Shown: positions 17,108 to 26,896, counted from the stretch's first letter. The stretch is DNA of 64,000 bases from Devosia nitrariae (GCF_030160115.1 NZ_BSNS01000015.1:62001-126000), one strand, 5' to 3'. Notes: generated from the letters alone by a model not told the origin. Translations and numbers: made by a program.

Positions 17108-19237
17108 TTATTCGGCCGCCGTTTCTTCCCGGTCTTTTTCCTTGCCGGTCTCCTGATCGACCACTTTCATGGAAAGCCGCACCTTGCCGCGCTCGTCGAA
17201 GCCGAGGAGCTTGACCCAGACACGGTCACCTTCCTTGACGACGTCCGTCGTCTTGGCGACGCGCTGGTCGGCGAGCTGGGAAATGTGGACAAGCCCGTCC
17301 TTGGCTCCGAAGAAGTTGACGAAGGCGCCGAAGTCGGCGGTCTTGACCACGGTGCCCTGGTAGACCTCGCCCACTTCCGGCTCGTCGGTGATCGAGCGGA
17401 TCCACTTGACGGCCGCATCGATCTGCTTGCCGTCGCTGGAGGCGACCTTGACGGTGCCGTCATCCTCGATGTTGATCTTGGCGCCGGTCTTTTCCACGAT
17501 CTCGCGGATCACCTTGCCGCCTGTGCCGATCACTTCGCGGATCTTGTCGGTCGGGATCTTGAAGGTCTCGATTCGCGGAGCGAACTCGCCCACTTCCTCG
17601 CGGCTGGAGGTAATGGCCTTGGCCATTTCGCCGAGGATGTGCATGCGGCCGTCCTTGGCCTGGCCGAGGGCGATCTTCATGATCTCCTCGGTGATGCCGG
17701 CGATCTTGATGTCCATCTGCAGGCTGGTGACGCCCGCTTCGGTGCCGGCGACCTTGAAGTCCATGTCCCCGAGGTGATCCTCATCGCCGAGGATGTCGGA
17801 GAGCACGGCGAACTTCTCGCCTTCCAGGATAAGGCCCATGGCAATGCCCGCCACCGGCCGCCGCATCGGCACGCCTGCGTCCATCAGGGCGAGAGAGGTG
17901 CCGCAGACGGTTGCCATCGAGGACGAGCCGTTGGACTCGGTGATCTCGGAGACGACGCGCACGGTATAGGGGAATTCCTCGAGCGACGGGCGGATCGGGT
18001 TGATGGCGCGCCACGCGAGCTTGCCGTGACCGATCTCGCGGCGGCCAGGGGAGCCCATGCGCCCGGCTTCACCGACCGAATAGGGCGGGAAGTTGTAGTG
18101 CAGGAGGAAGGTTTCCTTCCTGGTGCCCTCGAGCGAATCGATGAACTGCTCGTCCTCGCCCGTGCCCAGGGTCGCCACCACCAGGGCCTGCGTCTCGCCG
18201 CGGGTAAAGAGCGCCGAGCCGTGAGTGCGCGGCAGGACGCCTACTTCGGAAACGATCGGCCGCACCGTCTTCAGGTCGCGCCCGTCAATGCGGTTGCCGG
18301 TGTCGAGCACGTTCCAGCGCACGATCTTGGCCTGAAGGTTGTGGAACACATCTCCGACGGCCTCGGCCGAGACGGTGCCGGCCTCGATGCGGGCGGCATA
18401 CTGTTCCTTGACCTTCTGCTTGGCCGCGTCGACCGCCGCGTAACGGTCTTCCTTGCGGGTGATCTTGTAAGCTGCCCGCAGGTCCGCCTCGATAAACGAG
18501 AGCATCTCGGTCTCGAGGTCCGAGAAGTCGGCAGGCTCGAAGTCGCGCGGTTCCTTGGCGGCCAGCTCCGCGAGCCTGATGATCGCGTCGATCACCTTGC
18601 GGCTCTGCTCGTGGCCGAACATGACGGCACCCAGCATCACATCCTCGGAAAGCTCCTGGGCTTCCGACTCGACCATCAGCACGGCGTCGGCGGTGCCGGC
18701 CATGACGAGGTCGAGCTTGCTGTCGCTGCGCTTGTCGATCGGCGTGTTGAGAACATACTGCCCGTCGATATAGCCGACGCGCGCCGCTCCGATCGGCCCC
18801 ATGAAGGGAATGCCCGAGATGGTGAGCGCGGCCGAGGCAGCGACCATAGCCAGGACGTCCGGGTTGTTCTCCATGTCGTGCTGGAGAACGGTGATGATGA
18901 CCTGCGTCTCGTTCTTGTAGCCGTCGGGAAAGAGCGGACGGATCGGCCGGTCGATGAGGCGGCTGGTCAGCGTCTCGGCCTCGGTCGGGCGCCCTTCGCG
19001 CTTGAAGTAGCCGCCCGGGATCTTGCCGGAGGCGAAGTATTTTTCCTGGTAGTTGACGGTCAGGGGGAAGAAGTCCTGGCCGGGCTTGGCGGTCTTGGCC
19101 GAAACGACCGTCGCGAGGACGACGGTCTCGCCGAGCGTTGCGAGCACGGCGCCGTCCGCCTGGCGGGCGATCTTGCCGGTCTCGAGCGTCAGCGGCTGAT
19201 CGCCCCAGTTGAGTTCCACTTTGTGATGATCGAACAT
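17108..19237 (-). CDS. pnp: Polyribonucleotide nucleotidyltransferase (PNPase)
   Basis: 709-residue 3'-5' phosphorolytic exoribonuclease of the RNA degradosome. The start is the ATG complementary to 19235-19237 ([16 protein letters not shown]) behind GAAAGACGAAGAACG; a 40-codon longer frame has no homologous sequence. Two RNase PH domains are present (about 10-140 and 315-540, with [15 protein letters not shown] and the second-domain active-site region [15 protein letters not shown]), then a KH domain ([15 protein letters not shown]) and an S1 domain ([20 protein letters not shown]). It follows rpsO as in most Proteobacteria, with a 336-bp spacer. Confidence 0.97.
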   Translation of the reverse strand: MFDHHKVELNWGDQPLTLETGKIARQADGAVLATLGETVVLATVVSAKTAKPGQDFFPLTVNYQEKYFASGKIPGGYFKREGRPTEAETLTSRLIDRPIRPLFPDGYKNETQVIITVLQHDMENNPDVLAMVAASAALTISGIPFMGPIGAARVGYIDGQYVLNTPIDKRSDSKLDLVMAGTADAVLMVESEAQELSEDVMLGAVMFGHEQSRKVIDAIIRLAELAAKEPRDFEPADFSDLETEMLSFIEADLRAAYKITRKEDRYAAVDAAKQKVKEQYAARIEAGTVSAEAVGDVFHNLQAKIVRWNVLDTGNRIDGRDLKTVRPIVSEVGVLPRTHGSALFTRGETQALVVATLGTGEDEQFIDSLEGTRKETFLLHYNFPPYSVGEAGRMGSPGRREIGHGKLAWRAINPIRPSLEEFPYTVRVVSEITESNGSSSMATVCGTSLALMDAGVPMRRPVAGIAMGLILEGEKFAVLSDILGDEDHLGDMDFKVAGTEAGVTSLQMDIKIAGITEEIMKIALGQAKDGRMHILGEMAKAITSSREEVGEFAPRIETFKIPTDKIREVIGTGGKVIREIVEKTGAKINIEDDGTVKVASSDGKQIDAAVKWIRSITDEPEVGEVYQGTVVKTADFGAFVNFFGAKDGLVHISQLADQRVAKTTDVVKEGDRVWVKLLGFDERGKVRLSMKVVDQETGKEKDREETAAE

Positions 19238-19573
19238 CGTTCTTCGTCTTTCATGTCTGCCTGGATGCGCCGATGCGCGGGGCGCAGGCCCGCGCGCGCA
19301 TTCAGTGTGCCGGCCCGTCCGTGCACCCCATGTGCGTGGCGGGCGTAGATGCGGCACCGTTACGGCCCGGCGGCCGGAACATGAGCAAGACGACGAGACG
19401 CTCCCAGAAAATCACCATGCCCCTAGCCCCTTGGGCCAGTCGGGCAATTCCGAGAGCGGCCAATGATCCTGCCATGCTCCGCTCTTGCCGGTCTGCGCGG
19501 CTCCATCCGGGATGCCGGATGGAAAAGATGCGGGAGCCATACCGGCCCCCGCATCCGATTGGTTCTTTGGCGC
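19238..19573. other. rpsO-pnp intergenic spacer
   Basis: 336 bp without a convincing gene. Apart from the rpsO terminator at 19523-19555 and the pnp Shine-Dalgarno, I see no clear promoter or repeat. In E. coli this spacer holds the RNase III/PNPase autoregulatory hairpin; no equivalent long stem was obvious by eye. Confidence 0.5.
19523..19555 (-). terminator. Intrinsic terminator after rpsO
   Basis: Minus strand GATGCGGG...CCCGCATC stem followed by TTTT. It lies 18 bp downstream of the rpsO stop, so pnp transcription probably depends on read-through or its own promoter. Confidence 0.75.
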
Positions 19574-19843
19574 CTAGCGGCGCAGGCCCAGCTTTTCGAT
19601 CAGGGTCTTGTAGCGGGCTTCGTCGATGCGCTTGACGTAGTCAAGCAGGCGACGACGAAGCGAAACCAGCTTCAGGAGGCCACGCCGGGAGTGATTGTCC
19701 TTGGCGTGGGTCTTGAAGTGTTCGGTGAGATTGGCAATGCGCTCGGAAAGGATCGCGACCTGGACCTCGGGCGAACCGGTGTCGTCCTTCTTGGTGGCGT
19801 ATTCCTTGATCAGAGCGGACTTGCGCTCAGCAGTAATCGACAT
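19574..19843 (-). CDS. rpsO: 30S ribosomal protein S15
   Basis: 89-residue primary 16S rRNA-binding protein of the small subunit platform. The whole family sequence is visible ([50 protein letters not shown]) with the terminal [12 protein letters not shown]. The start is the ATG complementary to 19841-19843, with Shine-Dalgarno AAAGGATATCCCG. A much longer open frame runs upstream but has no homologous content. It is followed by a terminator and then pnp. Confidence 0.97.
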   Translation of the reverse strand: MSITAERKSALIKEYATKKDDTGSPEVQVAILSERIANLTEHFKTHAKDNHSRRGLLKLVSLRRRLLDYVKRIDEARYKTLIEKLGLRR

Positions 19844-20025
19844 CGGGATATCCTTTCGAAAAGGAGAGTTTGAGCCGCCCCGGCCGGGATGTCGTCCAGG
19901 CGGGGCCTCGTGATGGACCTTTCCACTCGGGAAAAGCTTGCGCGCGATATACGCAACTTTGCCGGCAAAGGCCAGAAATATCTCTTGCGACGGGTCGCCC
20001 GGCGAATAGCCGGCCCGGTTCGGGC

Positions 20026-20442
20026 TTACGCCTTTGCGCCCAGGATATTGACCATCCACGGCACGCCGAACCTGTCGACGCACATACCGAAGGTGTCGCC
20101 CCATGGCGCCCTTTCGAGCGGAACCGTCACCGTTCCACCCGCAGAGAGCTTGTCCCAGTAGCCGCGCAGCTCCGCCGCGTCGTCGCCGCTGAGCGAAATC
20201 GAGTGGTTGGTGCCGGGATTGTAGCCCATGCTGTTGGGGGTGTCGGATGCCATCAGCGTCAGACCATTGGGTGTCTCCAGCATGGAATGCATGATCTTTT
20301 CGGCCTCGGCCGGATCCTCGTTCATGTTGAGATCGCCGAACGTGTTGACGGTCAGTTCGCCGCCGAACACCGAGTGGTAGAATTCCATGGCCTGCCTCGC
20401 CGTGTCGCGGAAGCCGAGATAGGGGTTGAGGCGTGTGCTCAT
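20026..20442 (-). CDS. VOC-fold (PhnB-like) protein
   Basis: 138-residue protein of the vicinal-oxygen-chelate superfamily, PhnB/DUF-type subgroup: [30 protein letters not shown] at the start and [19 protein letters not shown] at the end. Such proteins are dimers of beta-alpha-beta-beta-beta units; many lack a proven activity. The start is ATG complementary to 20440-20442. It lies 28 bp downstream of the histidine kinase gene on the same strand and may share its transcript. Function unknown. Confidence 0.85.
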   Translation of the reverse strand: MSTRLNPYLGFRDTARQAMEFYHSVFGGELTVNTFGDLNMNEDPAEAEKIMHSMLETPNGLTLMASDTPNSMGYNPGTNHSISLSGDDAAELRGYWDKLSAGGTVTVPLERAPWGDTFGMCVDRFGVPWMVNILGAKA

Positions 20443-20470
20443 CGATGCAGTCCTCCCTTGATCGCCGCCG

Positions 20471-22219
20471 CTATTCGGCGGCCTTGTCCTCGTTTGCTCT
20501 GGGCCCGGCATAATCGGGGTGCAGCGCAGACATCGGAATCTCGAAACGCCACTCCATGCCGTCCCCGTGCATGATGCGTTCGACCTTGGCGCCGAGCGCG
20601 CCGCCGACCATGGAATTGAGTACAGTTGTGCCGAACCCCTTGTGCTCGGTCCGAGCCTCTGCCGTGTCTTTGGTCTCGGGAAGCGCTCGCTTCGTTTCCA
20701 TATATTCGCGCCAGCGGAAAGCGAGGTGGTCTCCCTCAATGGTCCAGGAAACCTCGAGTCGGCCCTTTTCCGTCGAGAAGGCGCCGTATTTGGCCGCGTT
20801 CGTCGACAGCTCGTGCGCGGCCATGCCCATGATCTGCGCGGCTTGCGCGTTGAGCCGCACCACTTCGCCCGTGAGCTTCAGCCGCTCTCCGTCAGAGGGT
20901 CCGAAAGGAGCGATGTGGTGGGTGAGGAGTTCTTTGAGCTCGACGCCCGCCCGCCCATGCGTGAGCAGCAGATCGGTCGAGCGGGCGAGACCCATTATGC
21001 GCTTTTCAAAGTTCTGCACGTAATGGGCGACGTCCTCTTCGCCGCGAGCGGTCTGCTTGGCCATGGCGGCGATGACCGTCATCTGGTTCTTGGACCGGTG
21101 CGCCAGCTCGCGCATCAGGAAACGCACTTCCGCCTCGGCCGAACGCCGCTGGGCCGAGGCCTCGGCGAGCGCCTGCGAGACATCCGCGATCTCGGCGACG
21201 GGATAGGGCTTGGCCACGACGCTTTCGCCGCGCCCCAGGCGCTTGGCGTCGCGGGCGAGTCCGCGCACCGAAGAGCCGATGCGGCGCGTCACCCAATAGA
21301 GGGTGATGATAATGAGCGCGGCGAGGACCACGGCGCCGGCAACGAGCGAGAGGACTGCATCGAGCAGGGGCTTGTTGATCACCTCGACGGGCGCCCAGGA
21401 GACCAGCCGCCAGCCCGTCAGCCCTGACCTTTGGATCACGGTCTGGTAGGTGCCTTCGTCAGTCGTTATTCGCTGCCAGCGCACCGAGAACGGCTGACTG
21501 AGCGCATCGAAGCGGGTGAAGGTCTCGCCGGTCACCCCGGCCCCGAACGAGGCGGAGATGATCTGCCCGTCCGCGTCGAGCAGGGCCGTCGACCAGCCTT
21601 CCGGCAGCTTGTTGGTCAACAGGGCCTGGGAGATGTTGTCGGCCCTCTGGTTGAGGGCGATGATCTTGCGTCCATATGGGCCCAGGTTCACGGGCAGCAG
21701 GATGTTGTAGGCCCAGTCGTTCGAGAGCGACCCGCGCACGAGGTCGGTGATCTCCACGTCGTTGCGCTCGAAGGCGCGGCGGATCGAGTCGAGGTCGGAC
21801 GAGCGCGGCAAGGATTCGCCGAACGGTGTGCTGGTCGACATCAGCGTCGAATAGTCGGAGTTGACGACGAAAAGGTTTGCCTTGGTGTTTTCCAGCGCCA
21901 GACGGCCATAGGCATGGAAGGCGCGAAAGCTCCCCTGGTGCAGCGACGGCGTCGTCGCCAGCACGCGCAACGTGGTGATGTTGGCGTTGATCTCACGCTC
22001 GACCGCCTGCACCAGCGAGCGCGTGGTGGCAAGGATCAGCGTCTCGATCGTGTTTTCCTGCGCCTGATGGTTGCGCTGCATCAGGATGCCGGCAAAGACG
22101 AACGAGGGGACGAGGGTGATCAGCGCCAGCGCCAGTAGATAGGCCGCGATCGACCAGGGTCGGCGAGCCTTGGAGGCGTCCGATGTGCTGGCGGTTTCGG
22201 TAGCGCTCACTGTGGCCAT
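20471..22219 (-). CDS. Membrane sensor histidine kinase, HWE family
   Basis: 582-residue sensor kinase (ATG complementary to 22217-22219; another in-frame ATG at 22258 is possible). It has a TM helix near 22-44 (WSIAAYLLALALITLVPSFVFAG), a long periplasmic CACHE-like domain to about 285, a second TM (LSLVAGAVVLAALIIITLYWV), a HAMP-like segment, the phospho-acceptor box ELAHRSKNQMTVIAAMAKQT (H374), the N-box HELSTNAAKYGA and the W-R-E plus GFGTTVL motifs that define HWE kinases. No receiver domain or partner regulator is nearby. HWE kinases often feed the PhyR/EcfG general stress response, but no phyR, nepR or ecfG gene is in the window. Confidence 0.88.
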   Translation of the reverse strand: MATVSATETASTSDASKARRPWSIAAYLLALALITLVPSFVFAGILMQRNHQAQENTIETLILATTRSLVQAVEREINANITTLRVLATTPSLHQGSFRAFHAYGRLALENTKANLFVVNSDYSTLMSTSTPFGESLPRSSDLDSIRRAFERNDVEITDLVRGSLSNDWAYNILLPVNLGPYGRKIIALNQRADNISQALLTNKLPEGWSTALLDADGQIISASFGAGVTGETFTRFDALSQPFSVRWQRITTDEGTYQTVIQRSGLTGWRLVSWAPVEVINKPLLDAVLSLVAGAVVLAALIIITLYWVTRRIGSSVRGLARDAKRLGRGESVVAKPYPVAEIADVSQALAEASAQRRSAEAEVRFLMRELAHRSKNQMTVIAAMAKQTARGEEDVAHYVQNFEKRIMGLARSTDLLLTHGRAGVELKELLTHHIAPFGPSDGERLKLTGEVVRLNAQAAQIMGMAAHELSTNAAKYGAFSTEKGRLEVSWTIEGDHLAFRWREYMETKRALPETKDTAEARTEHKGFGTTVLNSMVGGALGAKVERIMHGDGMEWRFEIPMSALHPDYAGPRANEDKAAE

Positions 22220-22419
22220 TAGTCTGCTGACAGCTCGTCCGTATCGCCCGGTCATCATCACCATAGACGGCAAGGGCGCGCGCTGCCAGCATGCATGACG
22301 ACAAACTTCTCTGCGCAATCCACAGCTGGTCGGCTTGGGCACGGCGGCTTTGCACCGCAGTGTTTGTACGCTTGGCCGACCTCGCTTATACGGGAATGTG
22401 TTTGTAGGAGTTGTGTTCG

Positions 22420-23604
22420 ATGACCCGTTTGCTGGCTGCGGTGCTTTTGTCCGTCCTTGCACTCATCGGACCCGCCTGTGGGCAGGAGGACGGGGCCGCT
22501 CGCAGGGAGCAAGAGGTTATCCTCGGCCTGCTCGGGCAAGCGCCCGTCGAGGAGAACCAGTTCACGCCCGAGTTCCTCGCCCAGGTTCCGCTCGCCCAGG
22601 TCGAGCAGCTCCTCGTCCAGATAAAGTCCACCATCGGCACGCCCGAGGAGGTTCGTCCGACCGAGGACGGCTATGTCGTCGAAACTCGCACCCACACCAT
22701 GCCCGTACAGATCACCCTCGATGAGGCTGGGCGCATATCGAGCCTGCTGTTCCGCCCGCCGGTGCAGAGCAACGCCTCGATCGCCGATATCGCTGCCCAG
22801 TTCGATGATCTCGAGGGCACGGTATCCTACCTCGTCGTGCGCGATGGTGAGGTGTTGGCCGAACGCGACGCCGATACTCCACTCGCCGTTGGCTCGGCCT
22901 TCAAGCTCGCGGTGCTCGCTCTGCTCGATGAGGCGATTGAGCGCGGCGAGCACAGCTGGGACGATGTAGTGAGGCTCGAGAACCGCCACATCTCGCTGCC
23001 GACCGGACTCATGCAGACCTTTCCGGTCGGCTCGCCCGTCACGCTGCACACCGCGGCTGCCCTGATGATCTCGATCAGCGACAATACGGCGACCGACCTT
23101 CTGATCGACGTGGTCGGCCGCGAGGCGCTGGCCGAAAAGCTCGGCGTCGATTTCGCGCTGACCACTCGTGAGTTCTTTTTCCTCAAGGGTGATCTCGAAA
23201 CCCGCGACGCCTTTCTTGCCGCCTCGCCCGAGGGAAAGCTGGAGATCACCGAGGACATGGCCGGCCGGCCCATGCCCGCGCTCAACCCCAACCTGCCTCT
23301 CCACGACGAGGGCGTCGAGTGGTACGTGTCGGCACGCCGACTCTGCGAGCTCATCGACGCCGTCGCCCATCTCGATGTCATGAGCATCAATTCCGGCATC
23401 GCCACCGCCTCCGACTGGCGGCGCGTCGCCTACAAGGGCGGCAGTGAGACGGGTGTCCTCAATTTCACCACGCAGCTGACGGCCAGGGACGGCTCCGAGA
23501 TCTGTGCCGTGCTGACCATCAACAATGACAGCGCCGTCACCGGCACCACCCCGACCTCGGTCTACGCCTCGATCCTCGCGGCTCTGGCTCCGCGGCAGCC
23601 GTAG
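22420..23604 (+). CDS. Secreted class A beta-lactamase-like serine hydrolase (ORF12/LpqF type)
   Basis: 394 residues starting at ATG 22420 behind GTAGGAG. The N-terminal signal (MTRLLAAVLLSVLALIGPACG) could also be read as a lipobox. Residues about 35-115 form a small alpha/beta domain like the N-terminal domain of clavulanate ORF12 and mycobacterial LpqF. The penicillin-recognising domain follows, with S159-x-x-K162 (GSAFKLAVL) and S220-D221-N222 (MISISDNTATD). The third motif is K-G-G (YKGGSETG) instead of KTG. The lactamase deacylation Glu cannot be identified with confidence. An esterase or D,D-peptidase-like activity in the periplasm is more likely than antibiotic hydrolysis; this is inference. 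Confidence 0.8.
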   Translation: MTRLLAAVLLSVLALIGPACGQEDGAARREQEVILGLLGQAPVEENQFTPEFLAQVPLAQVEQLLVQIKSTIGTPEEVRPTEDGYVVETRTHTMPVQITLDEAGRISSLLFRPPVQSNASIADIAAQFDDLEGTVSYLVVRDGEVLAERDADTPLAVGSAFKLAVLALLDEAIERGEHSWDDVVRLENRHISLPTGLMQTFPVGSPVTLHTAAALMISISDNTATDLLIDVVGREALAEKLGVDFALTTREFFFLKGDLETRDAFLAASPEGKLEITEDMAGRPMPALNPNLPLHDEGVEWYVSARRLCELIDAVAHLDVMSINSGIATASDWRRVAYKGGSETGVLNFTTQLTARDGSEICAVLTINNDSAVTGTTPTSVYASILAALAPRQP

Positions 23605-23657
23605 ACGAGAGAGCGTAAGGCTCTAATTCGCTCGCGCAACCCGGAAGGGGGAGGGAG

Positions 23658-24566
23658 CTACAGGTTGAAAACCCGCCTGGGGACGAACTGGCCGCGCACC
23701 ACGCTTCCGGTCGCCACCACCTCTCCGGCAAAGCTCGCCCAGGCCGCATCGAGCGCCACGGGTGCGCCGCCCCCGGTGAGCAATACGGGATTGCCGTTGC
23801 GCAGGGTCGTCGCCTGCTCGCCACGCACCCGCACCTCGCAAAGGGTGCCAAGGCCTGCGGCGACGGGCTTCAGCACCGCGTCGCGCTCTGCCGGGCTCAT
23901 GGCTTCGAGGTCGGCAAGACGCACTGCGTCCGCGTCGTGGAAATCGCCGACCGCTGCGCGATGGAGCCGGGCGACATGCCCACGCGTGCCGAGCCGCTCG
24001 GCGAGATCCCGGGCGAGGGCCCGCACATAGGTGCCTTTGCCGCATGTGACCTCGAACGTCGAGGTCTCGACATCATGCGCGACGAGCCCGAGGCTGTCGA
24101 TGGCAATTTCGCGCGGCTTGAGCTCGACGGCTTCGCCGGCGCGGGCGAGGTCGTAAGCGCGCTCGCCCCCGACCTTGATCGCCGAGAAGGTCGGCGGCAC
24201 CTGCTCGATGGTGCCGGTGAATTGAGGCAATGCCGCCAGGATCTCGGCTTCGGCCGGCCGCCGGTCGCTCACCGCCACCACCTCGCCTTCCGCATCGTCG
24301 GTGCTGGTGGTGCTGCCCCAGCGCACCTCGAACCGGTAGACCTTGCGCCCGTCCTGCACATGAGGCACCGCCTTCGTCGCCTCACCAAGCGCGATCGGCA
24401 GTATCCCGGTCGCCAGCGGATCGAGCGTCCCGGCATGCCCCGCCTTGGCCGCGGCGAATAGCCAGCGCACCTTGCCCACCGCCTGGGTCGAGGTCATGTC
24501 ATAGGGCTTGTCGAGCACCAGCCAGCCGGAGATGGTCCGCTTTTGGCGCTTGCCTGCTGCCTGCAC
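23658..24566 (-). CDS. truB: tRNA pseudouridine(55) synthase TruB
   Basis: 302-residue enzyme making pseudouridine 55 in the T-loop. The N-terminus SGWLVLDKPYDMTSTQAV and the catalytic block KAGHAGTLDPLATGILPIALGEATK (catalytic Asp in GTLDP) are diagnostic, followed by the YRFEVRWGSTTSTDDAEG and GTYVRALARDLAERLGT motifs. The C-terminal PUA-like domain is present. It starts two bases after the rbfA stop and is co-transcribed with it. It is separated from rpsO by about 3.8 kb of unrelated genes, unlike the usual order. Confidence 0.96.
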   Translation of the reverse strand: MQAAGKRQKRTISGWLVLDKPYDMTSTQAVGKVRWLFAAAKAGHAGTLDPLATGILPIALGEATKAVPHVQDGRKVYRFEVRWGSTTSTDDAEGEVVAVSDRRPAEAEILAALPQFTGTIEQVPPTFSAIKVGGERAYDLARAGEAVELKPREIAIDSLGLVAHDVETSTFEVTCGKGTYVRALARDLAERLGTRGHVARLHRAAVGDFHDADAVRLADLEAMSPAERDAVLKPVAAGLGTLCEVRVRGEQATTLRNGNPVLLTGGGAPVALDAAWASFAGEVVATGSVVRGQFVPRRVFNL

Positions 24567-24568
24567 GC

Positions 24569-24973
24569 TTACTCGTCCTTGTCGTCGTCCTCGAGATCGC
24601 GCCGCACCCGCTCGGATCGCAGCAGCGCGTCGATCCGATCCGCCTCCTCGAACGTCTCGTCGACGAAGAAGCGGAATTCGGGGGCGAACTTGAGGTCGAG
24701 CTGCGGGGCGATCTGACCGCGGATGAACCGCCTGTGCCGGTTGAGCGCAGCCACCACCTCGTCGGCATGCTGTCCGCCCAGCGGCATCACATAGGCATTG
24801 GCGATCTTGAGGTCGGGCGTCATGCGCACTTCAGGCACCGTCACGACAGTGCCGCGCAGCGCCTCGTCCTCGACTTCCCCGCGCGCGAACATGGCGGCCA
24901 ACGCATGGCGCACGAGCTCCCCGACGCGTAGCATCCGCTGGCTCGGGCCCTTGGGATTGTTGTCTTTGCTCAT
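24569..24973 (-). CDS. rbfA: Ribosome-binding factor A
   Basis: 134-residue 30S maturation factor of KH-like fold. Visible family blocks are [43 protein letters not shown] and [25 protein letters not shown]. The start is taken at the ATG complementary to 24971-24973; another ATG lies three codons upstream. It lies only 31 bp downstream of an unrelated secreted-protein gene on the same strand and no longer follows infB. This suggests that it is now read from a foreign promoter after a rearrangement. Confidence 0.94.
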   Translation of the reverse strand: MSKDNNPKGPSQRMLRVGELVRHALAAMFARGEVEDEALRGTVVTVPEVRMTPDLKIANAYVMPLGGQHADEVVAALNRHRRFIRGQIAPQLDLKFAPEFRFFVDETFEEADRIDALLRSERVRRDLEDDDKDE

Positions 24974-25004
24974 TGCGTGCACTTAGGGCGAGACGCCCCT
25001 CGCG

Positions 25005-25694
25005 TCAATCGCCGGTCGCGATCAGCTCGGCCTCGTCGTGGAGCTGGCGCGCGCGCAGCTCCACGACATCGGTCGGGACGGGCCAGGCAGTCGGATCCGT
25101 CGGATCGAATGCATCGCCACGCCATTCCTGGTAGACGGCGGCAATACCCGCTGGCGTGCGCTTGAATGAAATGATCGCCACTTCTCCCATGCCGATGAGG
25201 TTACCGAGGCGTTCGAGGAACGCTCCGCACACGAACCCGAGCGGCGCCAGCGCTTCGCCGCGGTCCTCGCCCAATTGGAAGAAGCCGGTGAGTCCGGGCC
25301 GGCAGTTGCGCGCATAGCCCGTCATGGTCGAGCGACGATAGTCGATCAGCGCCCGGTCGGGCTCGAGCGTGATGCGCGCTGCATAAAGGGTGCGCCAGGT
25401 CTCGGCCGTCTCACCCTTGGGCGTGATGGTGAGGATCGCCTGCCGTTCGCTGCTCGAGAACATCGTTTCAACGAGCGGCAGCGTCTCGCCCGCGCGCTCG
25501 TCATCGGTTAGCCAGTCAGGAAGCGGCAGGACGAGCCGGTGCGCATGCGTTTCGAGGACGAGGGCCTCGCCGTTCTGCGTGAGCGGCATGGGGGCGGCAT
25601 CCTGACCTGCGGCGGGCGTCGCAAGGAGGATTGCGAGAAGACCGGCAAAGCCGACAGATGAACGTAAGGCGGACCTGAGGGTCGAGCGGTTCAA
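25005..25694 (-). CDS. Secreted protein of unknown function
   Basis: 229 residues. The N-terminus has a clear Sec signal (RSSVGFAGLLAILLATPAAGQDA). The mature protein is mixed alpha/beta with no motif I can place; it has two Cys (NCRPGLTG and FVCGAFLE) that could form a disulfide and a hydrophobic segment FLERLGNLIGMGEVAIISF. A periplasmic location is likely. It lies directly upstream of rbfA, so its promoter probably serves rbfA and truB too. I do not recognise a family. Confidence 0.7.
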   Translation of the reverse strand: MNRSTLRSALRSSVGFAGLLAILLATPAAGQDAAPMPLTQNGEALVLETHAHRLVLPLPDWLTDDERAGETLPLVETMFSSSERQAILTITPKGETAETWRTLYAARITLEPDRALIDYRRSTMTGYARNCRPGLTGFFQLGEDRGEALAPLGFVCGAFLERLGNLIGMGEVAIISFKRTPAGIAAVYQEWRGDAFDPTDPTAWPVPTDVVELRARQLHDEAELIATGD

Positions 25695-25864
25695 GACGGG
25701 TCTCCCGGCCCGGACACGAAGAAGGCAACGCCCGTCCCCAGTCCCTCATCTGGTGGCGGCAGCGTTGCCCGAGCAATAAGAGCCGGCGCCGTAACGAAGC
25801 AAGCCCCTCACTGACCCCGCCGCTGATTCCCCGTTCTACTGGGCTTTCCCGGCAACACTCATCG

Positions 25865-26896
25865 TCACCCACCCGCGCGCGCGGACCGTGCGAGTCCCGT
25901 CTGCCCCTCGGGCAGTACTAGATGCGGGGGCTGATGACCGTCCATGAAGGTGCGGATGTTCACGATCACCGCCTCGCCCATCTCGATCCGCGCCTCGAGC
26001 GTTGCCGATGCCATGTGGGCGGTCATGACCACCTTGTTGGCATCGGCGAGCGCCAGGAGCCGCGGGTTGATGCCGTTCCTGTGCTCGAAGACGTCGAGTG
26101 CGGCACCGGAAAGGTGTCCGCTCTCGATTTCGGCGACCAGTGCCGGCTCATCGATGAGCTCGGGCCGCGAGACGTTGACGACGAAGCTGCCCGGTTTCAT
26201 GCGTCTCACCCGCTCAGCCGAGAGGAGGTGGTGCGTCTCGCGCGTCAGGGGGGTATGGAGAGAAACGATGTCGACCGCCTCGAGCATGGCGTCGAGCGAG
26301 GCCCAGTAGGTGGCCCCCAACGGCTCTTCCACCTGCGGCGAGCGCCGGTTGCGCGAGTAGTAGTGGATGGAAAGGCCGAAGGCGCGGGCGCGCTGGGCGA
26401 CAGCCGTGCCGATCCGCCCCATGCCCACGATACCGAGCGCCTTGCCGCGCAGCCGGTGGCCGAGCATCGAGGTCGGCGACCAGCCCGCCCAGGCTCCGTC
26501 GCGCACGAGCATGCGGCTGCCTTCGATCAGCCGCCGCGGCAGGGCCAGCATCAGCGCGAGAGCCATATCGGCCGTATCCTCGGTCAACACGCTTGGTGTG
26601 TTGGTGACGGTCAGGCCCGCGGCCCAGGCGGCCTCGAGATCGACATTGTCGATGCCGTTGCCGAACTGGGCGATGAGCCGCACCGTCTCGGGCAGGCGTG
26701 CGATGAGCCCCGCATCGATCCGGTCGGTGATCGAGGAAACCAGGACGTCCTTTTCTGCAAGCCCTTCGATCAGGTCGTCTGCCGTCAGCGGGACGTCGGC
26801 TTCATTGACGTCGGTCTCGAAGAGCGTCGCCATGCGCGCCTCGATCGTGGCGGGCAGGCGCCGGGTCACCAGAATGCGCGGCCGGATGCCGCTCAT
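25865..26896 (-). CDS. D-2-hydroxyacid dehydrogenase (glyoxylate/hydroxypyruvate reductase-like)
   Basis: 343 residues starting at the ATG complementary to 26894-26896 (MSGIRPRILVTRRLP). NAD(P)-dependent 2-ketoacid reductase. It has the Rossmann motif GIVGMGRIGTAVAQRARAF (near 150), a dehydrogenase signature VDIVSLHTPLTRETHHLLSA, the catalytic Arg in FVVNVSRPELID and the catalytic His in VVMTAHMASATLEAR. The usual PHIGS is AHMAS here. The residue after the second Rossmann strand is in YYSRNRR, which suggests NADPH preference. The order resembles glyoxylate reductase of Rhizobiales. The substrate is not certain. Confidence 0.87.
   Translation of the reverse strand: MSGIRPRILVTRRLPATIEARMATLFETDVNEADVPLTADDLIEGLAEKDVLVSSITDRIDAGLIARLPETVRLIAQFGNGIDNVDLEAAWAAGLTVTNTPSVLTEDTADMALALMLALPRRLIEGSRMLVRDGAWAGWSPTSMLGHRLRGKALGIVGMGRIGTAVAQRARAFGLSIHYYSRNRRSPQVEEPLGATYWASLDAMLEAVDIVSLHTPLTRETHHLLSAERVRRMKPGSFVVNVSRPELIDEPALVAEIESGHLSGAALDVFEHRNGINPRLLALADANKVVMTAHMASATLEARIEMGEAVIVNIRTFMDGHQPPHLVLPEGQTGLARSARAGG

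Noticed and set aside
17285..19348. A 687-codon open frame antisense to pnp
   Set aside because: The GC-rich codon pattern of pnp leaves the opposite strand open. The translation is low-complexity in Asp, His and Arg with no family match, and pnp itself is certain.
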